A DNA stretch of 64,000 bases from Stagnimonas sp965279705 (GTDB taxonomy: Bacteria > Pseudomonadota > Gammaproteobacteria > Nevskiales > Nevskiaceae), in assembly GCA_965279705.1 (NCBI GenBank), contig OZ257257.1, forward strand, positions 372,001 to 436,000. The letters are read 5' to 3'. This document shows positions 58,319 through 64,000 of this stretch, one piece after another. Below the pieces are notes generated by a model that had not been told where the DNA came from, searched no databases, and saw only the letters and a program-made list of their open reading frames with translations. Position numbers and translations under genes: made by a program. How positions within the stretch are numbered: the first letter of the stretch is position 1; every line of letters starts with the position of its first letter.

Positions 58319-58840
58319 CTACGGCCGCGGCGGCAGCCATCCACGTGCGCGCAGCAGATTTTGGGCATCGTCGCTGTCGTGCGCAAACCAGGCAGCTGCG
58401 CTGCCGAGGATGAAGCTGTAGCCCCAGGCATCCATGTCGGCAAAACAACGCGCTTGCGAGTAGCCCTCAAGCCGCTCGGCGAGCAGGCATTGCAGGTAGC
58501 AGACGGCGTTCTCCTCGGTGTCGGTACCGCCGGCATTGGTATGCAGGGCGCTGCGGCGCGCCGTGTCGGCCAGCAGCCAGTGACAGGCTTCGTGTAATGC
58601 CGAATGCACCGGCGTGTCGGTGCGCAGATACAGACCGTTGCCGATCAGCCCCGCTTCACAATCGCCCCAGTAGCTGCCGGGAATTTCCTCGCCCGCCGCG
58701 ACGTCATGGATCTGCAATCCCATCGGCACCAGCAGCGCATGTAGCGCACGCGGCGGCAGCGCCGGGCAGCGCAATACCGTGGCAGCGAGGTCGTCTGGCG
58801 CAGGTCGCTCAGTCGGCAATGAGTCGGTCTCGTCCTGCAT
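58319..58840 (-). CDS. Putative HExxH zinc protein of unknown function
   Basis: A protein of 173 residues. The centre carries HSALHEACHWLLADTARR, an HExxH zinc-hydrolase motif, followed ~25 residues later by GGTDTEENAVCYLQ, which could give the third ligand (Glu). The N-terminal 20 residues are acidic and disordered. AAGG 5 bases before the ATG may be the ribosome site. The start overlaps the 3' end of the upstream diguanylate cyclase gene by 32 bases, so the two may be co-transcribed. A cytoplasmic metallopeptidase is a fair guess; no named family was recognised. Confidence 0.78.
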   Translation of the reverse strand: MQDETDSLPTERPAPDDLAATVLRCPALPPRALHALLVPMGLQIHDVAAGEEIPGSYWGDCEAGLIGNGLYLRTDTPVHSALHEACHWLLADTARRSALHTNAGGTDTEENAVCYLQCLLAERLEGYSQARCFADMDAWGYSFILGSAAAWFAHDSDDAQNLLRARGWLPPRP

Positions 58841-59960
58841 GTTTGCCTTGATAGAGCAGATCGTCTGCGCGGCGCATCATCAGCTTGGCGATGCCGTGTG
58901 CCGCGGCTTCCGGTTGCGGCGCAATCACTTCAACAAATCCGCCGGACGCGGTGACCACGCGAGACTCGCCGCCTGCCTCGTGGGGGATCGCCAGCGCTGC
59001 AATACCTGCCCGCAAGGCCTCGGCAAGGCGGCGCGCATCGTCGGGTTTGGCATCGATCCAGACCGCCACGAACTCTTCGCCACCGATGCGCGCGCAGAAG
59101 TCGTGCGGTCGCCGCATCTGGCTCGATAGCCAGGCTCCGATACGCGTCAAGCAGACATCGCCTGCCGGGTGCCCATAGCGATCGTTGTAGGCTTTGAACT
59201 CGTCGATATCGAGCACCATCAGCGCCACATTGCCGCGTTCGCGGGCAGCCGAACGGATCAACTGCACCAGCGTGCGATCGAAGTGACGGCGGTTGGGCAG
59301 GCCGGTGAGCGGGTCGTGCAGGGCGAGCATCGAGAGCTGCCGCCGCCGGTACCAGTTCTCGCGCGTGGTGCGTTCCAGCACGTAGCCGCCGGCAGAGAGC
59401 ATCGCAAACAGGATGCTGAGCGACAGGCAGTTGTAGAGCGCCTCGCTGTTGACGCCAAAGGTGTGCAGCTCTGTGCCGCTGACGGCCACGACAATCAGCA
59501 AGGACCAGGGGAAAAAATAGGTGAAGCGCAGTCGGCCCAGGGCATAGACCGCCGCGATGGTGATCGCGGCAAACCCGAAAGGCACGACGTAACCGTACTC
59601 GGCACCGATCACCCGCTGTAAAAACAAGCCGCTGGTGGTGGTGATGGTGGCGAGCACGATGGCCGCCGGCAGAGCGCGTCGCAGCGTTGGCAAACAGGCA
59701 ATGAGTGCAATCAGCAGGCCTGGAATCTGCACGCCGAATTGCAGCAGCCGTGAGATCGGCACAAATGCGGCTGGCGGATGCAGAAACAACGTGTCGTAAA
59801 CCGGCGTGAGCGCGACCGAGACAATCGACAACAACAGCACCAGCAGCCGCGAGGGTACGCTGTCACGTTCAAAATCGGCGCGAAAGGCAGCCTCCAGCGG
59901 GGCGTCGAATCGCAGCCGGCGCAGGCTGGTTTTCAGGGCTGCTTCGGTCGCGACCGTCAT
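58809..59960 (-). CDS. Membrane-bound diguanylate cyclase (GGDEF)
   Basis: A protein of 383 residues. Residues ~30-205 hold six or so membrane segments (for example LLVLLLSIVSVAL and the LLIALIACLP region), without a recognised sensor family. Residues ~220-380 are a GGDEF domain: DPLTGLPNRRHFDRTLVQL, LDIDEFKAYNDRYGHPAGDVCL, and the active-site ARIGGEEFVAVW (GGEEF, catalytically competent). It should make c-di-GMP from two GTP. No RxxD inhibitory site is obvious just before GGEEF. The ATG at 59960 is preferred; a TTG at 59996 would add 12 residues. It is divergent from the ROK kinase gene. Confidence 0.9.
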   Translation of the reverse strand: MTVATEAALKTSLRRLRFDAPLEAAFRADFERDSVPSRLLVLLLSIVSVALTPVYDTLFLHPPAAFVPISRLLQFGVQIPGLLIALIACLPTLRRALPAAIVLATITTTSGLFLQRVIGAEYGYVVPFGFAAITIAAVYALGRLRFTYFFPWSLLIVVAVSGTELHTFGVNSEALYNCLSLSILFAMLSAGGYVLERTTRENWYRRRQLSMLALHDPLTGLPNRRHFDRTLVQLIRSAARERGNVALMVLDIDEFKAYNDRYGHPAGDVCLTRIGAWLSSQMRRPHDFCARIGGEEFVAVWIDAKPDDARRLAEALRAGIAALAIPHEAGGESRVVTASGGFVEVIAPQPEAAAHGIAKLMMRRADDLLYQGKHAGRDRLIAD

Positions 59961-60061
59961 CCCTTCACCCAGGTTTTGTGGGGCTTTGTCAGTCAAGATT
60001 TTTTGCTGGTTTTATGACTAAAGTGTAGCGCCCACCAGATCAAGCCATTCCAAGACCGTGC

Positions 60062-61009
60062 ATGTCCGACAACTTCGCTAATCCCGCGCATGCGAACACG
60101 CTGCGCATCGGCATCGATCTGGGCGGCACCAAGACCGAAGCGGTGTTGATGGCCGCGGATTCGCGCCTGCTGGCAGTCGAACGTCGGCCGACGCCGTTCA
60201 ACGATTACGCGGGGCAGATCGCCACGATCGTCGCGCTGGTGCGGCAGATGGAACAAACAGCCGGTGTCAGTGGCCTGCGCGTCGGTATCGGCCACCCCGG
60301 TGCGCTCTTGCGCAGCACAGGGCTGATCCAGAACGCCAATTCCACTTGCCTCAACGGCCGTGCGTTGCAGCGCGATATCGAGTCGGCCCTGGGGCGCGGC
60401 GTACGCATGGCCAACGATGCCGATTGTCTGGCGGTGTCTGAGGCGGCCGATGGCGCGGGTGCCGGTGCGGCATGCGTGTTCGCGGTGATTCTGGGCACCG
60501 GCGTGGGCGGCGGCATCGTTATCAACGGTGCCTTGCGACAAGGCCCCAATGCGATTGCCGGCGAGTGGGGACACAACGCCCTGCCGTGGCCGCGCGCCGA
60601 TTGGGGCGAGGTGCCAGGGCCGGCGCATTGGGATGGGCAGCACGGCGTGATCGAGGCCTATCTGGCCGGGCCGGGCTTTGCGGCGGATTACACGCGCGAA
60701 ACTGGCCAGTCGTTGCGCAGCGAGCAGATCGTGGCGGCGGCCACGGCGGGTGAGCCAGCGGCGCTCGCGGCAGTGGTGCGCTATCAGCATCGGCTGGCGC
60801 GGGCCTTGGCGAGCGTCATCAACGTGCTGGATCCTGACATCATCGTGCTGGGCGGTGGCTTGTCGCGGGTGCCGCTGCTTTATGACCAGGTTACGGCGCT
60901 GTGGCGGCAATGGGTGTTTACAGAAACCGTGCACACGCGACTTGCCGCCGCCGCGCATGGCGACAGCAGCGGCGTGCGCGGTGCGGCCTGGTTGTGGCCC
61001 GCGATCTAG
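60062..61009 (+). CDS. ROK family sugar kinase (fructokinase-like)
   Basis: A protein of 315 residues. ROK features are RIGIDLGGTKTEAVLM (phosphate 1), GIGHPGALL, NANSTCLNGR, the catalytic Asp in ANDADCLAVSEA, ILGTGVGGGIVING, and AGEWGHNALPW (His). The closest described enzymes are Mak/NagK-type kinases. The zinc signature CxCGxxGCxE is changed to HWDGQHGVIEAYLAGPG: the Cys residues are lost, so the structural zinc is probably absent. No sugar transporter or regulator is adjacent. The end overlaps the convergent small membrane gene by 4 bases. Confidence 0.9.
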   Translation: MSDNFANPAHANTLRIGIDLGGTKTEAVLMAADSRLLAVERRPTPFNDYAGQIATIVALVRQMEQTAGVSGLRVGIGHPGALLRSTGLIQNANSTCLNGRALQRDIESALGRGVRMANDADCLAVSEAADGAGAGAACVFAVILGTGVGGGIVINGALRQGPNAIAGEWGHNALPWPRADWGEVPGPAHWDGQHGVIEAYLAGPGFAADYTRETGQSLRSEQIVAAATAGEPAALAAVVRYQHRLARALASVINVLDPDIIVLGGGLSRVPLLYDQVTALWRQWVFTETVHTRLAAAAHGDSSGVRGAAWLWPAI

Positions 61010-61233
61010 CGGCGCGCGCCCTGGCGACGATCAACAACGCCTTCGGGCAATGCAAGCTGCAGCTTGCGGCGATCTTTCAACTCGGGTTCGCGACGCTCGA
61101 AGCGGGGCCGCGGGCGTAGTGAAAGTTCGCGGCGTGTTTCTTCCGTGGCTGAAAACATCAGCTTGTAAAGCGCGAAAGCCATCAGCAGGATGGCCAACGA
61201 AATCAACACCAGATCGAGAATCCAGGCACCCAT
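61006..61233 (-). CDS. Small membrane protein with basic tail
   Basis: A protein of 75 residues: one membrane helix (ILDLVLISLAILLMAFALYKLMF) followed by an Arg/Lys/Glu-rich cytoplasmic tail (RRELSLRPRPRFERREPELKDRRK, given by its charge pattern). The ATG at 61233 has a clear AAGGAG site 6-7 bases upstream, which is why it is preferred over a longer frame to 61260. No family was recognised. It is convergent with the ROK kinase gene. Confidence 0.72.
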   Translation of the reverse strand: MGAWILDLVLISLAILLMAFALYKLMFSATEETRRELSLRPRPRFERREPELKDRRKLQLALPEGVVDRRQGARR

Positions 61234-61271
61234 GTCACGCTCCTTTGGCAACCCCTGCAAGACTTCAAATC

Positions 61272-61296
61272 AAGCGCTTTCTGATGGCGCTTTTTT
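61272..61296 (+). terminator. Possible weak intrinsic terminator
   Basis: AAGCGC pairs with GCGCTT around a 9-base loop, followed by a run of T (61291-61296). It could end transcripts that read through from the ROK kinase gene across the small antisense gene. Confidence 0.35.
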
Positions 61297-61355
61297 AGTC
61301 AGTCACAGAGCTTAGGTTGCGACAGGGCAGACGGTGACCAGACAGGAGTTCTTAT

Positions 61356-62696
61356 CTACGCGCTGGGAGTCGCTGCGGACAGCCTTGCGCTGGTCACGGT
61401 CAGCCGATAGATCAAGGTCTGCGTGAAGGTTTTGTAGAAACGCAGCTGGCTGTCGGTGGCGAGGTTGTCGAGCAGCGAGGCGTTGATCTTCAGCGCCAGC
61501 ACCTGAGATGCCGCCACCACCGATGCCGTGCGTTTGACGTTGCTCAACAGCCCGATCTCGCCAAAGCAATCGCCCTTGGTCAGCACATGAATGGGTTTGT
61601 CGCCCTTCTTGACGATGGCCTGACCCATGGCAAGGATGAAAAATGCGTTATCCAGCTCGCCTTCTTCGAGAATCAGCTTGCCGGGCTGATAGGTCTTGAG
61701 CTGGCAGGCCGAGAGCACTTCATCCACCTCGGTATCGGTGAAGGCATTGAAGAAACTCAAACCCCGCAGCGAGTCGCGGTTTTCGCGGCGTGTGGCCTGG
61801 GCCCCGCTCTGCCGCAGGCGCTCAAACTCGCGGCTGAGGTCGCTGGCGAGGTCCTTGCCGGATTGATAACGATCAACGGGCTTCTTCGAAAGCAGCTTGG
61901 CGACGATGAGTGCGACGTCCTTGGGAATATCGGGCCGCTTTTTCTCGACCGACGGCGCCGGCAGGTTGCGGATGGCCGCGAACAAACCCGGCAGATGCGG
62001 CGAGAAAAACGGTGTCTCGCCGGTGAGCAGCTGGTACATCACAGCGCCCAGCGCGTAGAGATCGGAAGTAGGCCCAAGCGGTTGGCGCGTGACCTGCTCG
62101 GGCGACATGTAGAGCGGCGAGCCGACGGCATTCATGCCGTCTTCGCTCTTGCGTTCGTTGATCTCGGCAATGGAGAAATCCATGATCTTCGGCACGCCGT
62201 CGCGCGTCATCATGATGTTGCTGGGCTTGATATCGCGGTGCAGCACGCCCTTGGCGTGCGAGTAGTCCAGGCCGCGCGCGCAGCGGGTCATCACATCCAG
62301 AACTTTTTCAAGCGGCATGCGCGGGCCGTCGCGGCGGCACCAGGGCAGCAGGGTATCGCCGTCGATGTACTCCATCACGATGTAGCAGAGATCGACTTCC
62401 ATGCCTGCGTCGTAGAGCGCAACGAGGTTGGGGTGATTGAGCATGCCGGCAGCGCGCGCTTCGGTAAAAAAGCCGGCGGCGGGTGAATCCTTGCCACCGA
62501 GATGGCGCGGTTCTTCGCTCAATTGCAGGGCGATCTTCACCGCCACGTCACGGCGCACGAAGGGATCAAAACCCTTGTAGACCAATCCGCTCGCACCCTT
62601 GCCCAACAGACCCGCGATTTCGTATTTGCCGATCTTGTTGGGGGCCGGTCCGCCGAAGATCGGCGTATCGAAATTGATGATGGTAGGGTCGCTCAT
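61356..62696 (-). CDS. Ser/Thr protein kinase fused to a cyclic-nucleotide-binding domain
   Basis: A protein of 446 residues, with no membrane segment. Residues ~24-285 are a Hanks-type kinase: GKGASGLVYKG (P-loop), VAVKIALQL (Lys), HRDIKPSNIM (catalytic loop), then DFS at 173-175 in place of the usual DFG, GSPLYMSPEQV (P+1 region) and SDLYALGAVMYQLLTGETPF. Residues ~320-440 are a cyclic-nucleotide-binding domain with the phosphate-binding cassette GDCFGEIGLLSNVKRTASVV (Glu380 and the Arg both present), so cAMP or cGMP binding is plausible. The architecture suggests second-messenger control of the kinase. Neighbours give no substrate. Its start has no strong ribosome site. Confidence 0.9.
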   Translation of the reverse strand: MSDPTIINFDTPIFGGPAPNKIGKYEIAGLLGKGASGLVYKGFDPFVRRDVAVKIALQLSEEPRHLGGKDSPAAGFFTEARAAGMLNHPNLVALYDAGMEVDLCYIVMEYIDGDTLLPWCRRDGPRMPLEKVLDVMTRCARGLDYSHAKGVLHRDIKPSNIMMTRDGVPKIMDFSIAEINERKSEDGMNAVGSPLYMSPEQVTRQPLGPTSDLYALGAVMYQLLTGETPFFSPHLPGLFAAIRNLPAPSVEKKRPDIPKDVALIVAKLLSKKPVDRYQSGKDLASDLSREFERLRQSGAQATRRENRDSLRGLSFFNAFTDTEVDEVLSACQLKTYQPGKLILEEGELDNAFFILAMGQAIVKKGDKPIHVLTKGDCFGEIGLLSNVKRTASVVAASQVLALKINASLLDNLATDSQLRFYKTFTQTLIYRLTVTSARLSAATPSA

Positions 62697-62750
62697 GGCG
62701 CGGCCAGTGAATGCAATATCACCAGCATAGCCCGCGCAGGCGTTGCAATG

Positions 62751-63680
62751 TCAGAGCTTGCCGGTCAGCCGGCCGTGTACGAAATTGGCGATGGCGAGGA
62801 TGGCGCGATCGGCTTCGGGCATCTGCCCGCCGTGCAGCTGCCACACGTGCCAGAGGCGCGGCCAGATTTGCAACGTCACCTGCACGCCCTGCTGGGTCGC
62901 GGCTTGGGCGAGGCGGGTGGAGTCATCGAGCAGCACTTCGTCGCTACCCACCTGCACGAACAGCGGCGGCAGGCCGGTGAGATCGGCAAACAGCGGCGAA
63001 AGCGTGGGCTGGCGCGGGTCCTGATCGCCGGCGTAATGCTGACCGGCGGCATGGATGAACGATTTGGTCAGCAGCCATTCCTTTTGCTGCGGCGCGTTCA
63101 TCGAGGCCCCGCTGTGGGTGAGATCGGCGAACGGCGACAGCAACACGATGCCGGCGGGTTGCGGCAACGGTGCGTCCTTGAGCCGCAGTGCCAGGGCCAG
63201 CGACAGGCCGCCGCCGGCGGAGTCGCCGGCGATGATGATCTTGTTGGCGGGGATGCCCTGATCGAGCAAACCCTTATAGGCCGCCAGTGCATCGTCCACC
63301 GCGGCCGGGTGCGGGTGCTCGGGCGCCAGCCGGTAGTCCGGCACCGCGACGCAAACGTGCGCATCCCGCGCGATGCGCGAGGTGAGCCCGCGATGGGTGC
63401 TCGGCGAACCGGTGACATACCCGCCGCCATGCAGATACAGCACGAAGCCGCGCGCGCCTGCGGCAGGGTTGGCTACCCATTCCACATCCACACCACCGAG
63501 CTGGCCGTGGGTCAGCTTGGTGCCGCGCGGCATCCACACCAGTTTGGTGAGCTTTGCCAGTTTGGCGCGCGAGGTGGCCGAGGGCGGTTGCGCCAAAGTG
63601 GGCCGCAACACGTGGTAGACAAAAAAGCGCGTCAGGAGGGCGCGCAGCGAGAGCGGGGTGTTGGCGGCGGAGATGTTCAT
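62751..63680 (-). CDS. HSL-family alpha/beta hydrolase (carboxylesterase)
   Basis: A protein of 309 residues with the hormone-sensitive-lipase signatures: VLYLHGGGYVTGSPSTH (oxyanion HGGG), VPDYRLAPEHPHPAAVDDAL, the nucleophile GDSAGGGLSLALALRL, the Asp in VGSDEVLLDDSTRLA, and the His in WPRLWHVWQL. Such enzymes hydrolyse short- to medium-chain esters. No signal peptide is apparent. TACGCT lies 6 bases before the ATG at 63680, the leaderless pattern again; the frame extends to 63734 but the earlier start is unsupported. It lies upstream of the kinase gene on the same strand (54-base gap). Confidence 0.9.
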   Translation of the reverse strand: MNISAANTPLSLRALLTRFFVYHVLRPTLAQPPSATSRAKLAKLTKLVWMPRGTKLTHGQLGGVDVEWVANPAAGARGFVLYLHGGGYVTGSPSTHRGLTSRIARDAHVCVAVPDYRLAPEHPHPAAVDDALAAYKGLLDQGIPANKIIIAGDSAGGGLSLALALRLKDAPLPQPAGIVLLSPFADLTHSGASMNAPQQKEWLLTKSFIHAAGQHYAGDQDPRQPTLSPLFADLTGLPPLFVQVGSDEVLLDDSTRLAQAATQQGVQVTLQIWPRLWHVWQLHGGQMPEADRAILAIANFVHGRLTGKL

Positions 63681-63686
63681 GCCGCA

Positions 63687-63692
63687 AGCGTA
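63687..63692 (-). promoter_or_regulatory. Candidate -10 box of the HSL esterase gene, leaderless arrangement
   Basis: On the minus strand TACGCT is followed by 6 bases and the ATG at 63680, without a Shine-Dalgarno sequence. Confidence 0.4.
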
Positions 63693-63860
63693 GCCGGTTG
63701 CGCGCCTTCGTCGAACGCGAGCGCGCGTCGGCAAAGCTAATTTTTTTGCCGGGGCACCGCAAAAAAGTCACATCAAATTAACAATTCATTGACGACGCAT
63801 TGTTTACGTTAAGTTGACAAGCGGTTCGTCTCGCAACCGCAGCAAACTAGGGAGTTACCC

Positions 63861-64000
63861 ATGCTTTTCGTCCGTTCCGCGGTCAGCCTTGCCGTGGCCG
63901 CCTTCTGCCTGCCGGCGCTGGCCGATGACGTTGCCACTAGCGCGATACTTGAATCAGTGCAGGTCACCGCCAATCGCACGGCCGAATCCACCTTTGAGGT
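63861..64000 (+). CDS. TonB-dependent receptor, N-terminal part (runs off the right edge)
   Basis: The first 46 codons are visible. A signal peptide (MLFVRSAVSLAVAAFCLPALA) is followed by DDVATSAILESVQVTANRTAEST, where SVQVTANR is a typical TonB-box and plug entry as in BtuB-like and siderophore receptors. An AGGGAG ribosome site lies 5 bases before the ATG. The upstream ~125 bases are AT-rich and contain TTGACG and TTGACA sequences that could be -35 elements. The ligand cannot be told from this fragment. Confidence 0.8.
   Translation, partial: MLFVRSAVSLAVAAFCLPALADDVATSAILESVQVTANRTAESTFE

Noticed and set aside
1..64000. tRNA, rRNA, CRISPR, IS elements or prophage attachment sites
   Set aside because: All gaps were read on both strands and none showed cloverleaf sequences, regularly spaced repeats, transposase genes or phage genes.

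Overview
The window is high-GC, gene-dense bacterial chromosome. Gene order points to a Gammaproteobacterium: holA-proA-nadD-rsfS-rlmH, coaBC-dut-argB beside radC-rpmB-rpmG, rhlB divergent from trxA-rho, mtnB-mtnD-mtnC, and cysQ/yrfG. The DUF1302/DUF1329 outer-membrane pair and overall flavour suggest a Nevskiales/Solimonadaceae-like organism, but that placement is inference only. No tRNA, rRNA, CRISPR array, insertion sequence or prophage was seen.

Layout. 1-3.7 kb: DUF1329/DUF1302 envelope proteins with a PucR-type regulator. 3.65-4.0 kb: a regulatory intergenic region with three perfect inverted repeats. 4.0-9.2 kb: a copper-themed cluster made of a galactose-oxidase-like copper radical oxidase lipoprotein, a secreted two-repeat protein, a His-rich cupredoxin-like protein and a polytopic membrane protein. 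9.2-12.6 kb: an Anbu proteasome-like peptidase and a small redox/hydrolase operon. 12.7-17 kb: the housekeeping run holA to rlmH. 17-31 kb: an ABC-transporter-dependent (group 2 type) capsule locus, with kpsS and a phosphoglycerol-transferase-like enzyme on the plus strand facing a long minus-strand operon (half-size kpsC, two GT4 glycosyltransferases, kpsD/E/M/T, and a giant FkbM-WcbI-GSCFA fusion). That operon lies directly downstream of, and overlaps through a solitary DNA methyltransferase, the coaBC-dut-argB genes (31-34.8 kb). 34.8-50.2 kb: lemA/M48 protease, radC, rpmBG, mgtE, the methionine-salvage genes mtnBDC, cysQ/yrfG, rhlB, trxA, rho, an H-NS-family gene and prlC. 50.2-50.8 kb: an AT-rich gene-free stretch ending in a strong candidate small RNA with C-rich loops. 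50.8-64 kb: a lipoprotein esterase, gamma-carbonic anhydrase, TauD-type dioxygenase, BASS transporter, HMG-CoA lyase, gpmA, transglutaminase, diguanylate cyclase, ROK kinase, a Ser/Thr kinase fused to a cyclic-nucleotide domain, an HSL-type esterase, and the start of a TonB-dependent receptor.

Points that go beyond routine annotation: (i) the folded, terminator-bearing sRNA candidate near 50.65 kb; (ii) the copper radical oxidase cluster; (iii) the triple-domain capsule protein; (iv) a repeated -10-box/6-nt/ATG arrangement suggesting many leaderless mRNAs, including one symmetric -10 box shared by the divergent genes cysQ and yrfG; (v) unusual low-complexity extensions on RsfS and Rho and an insertion in HolA.
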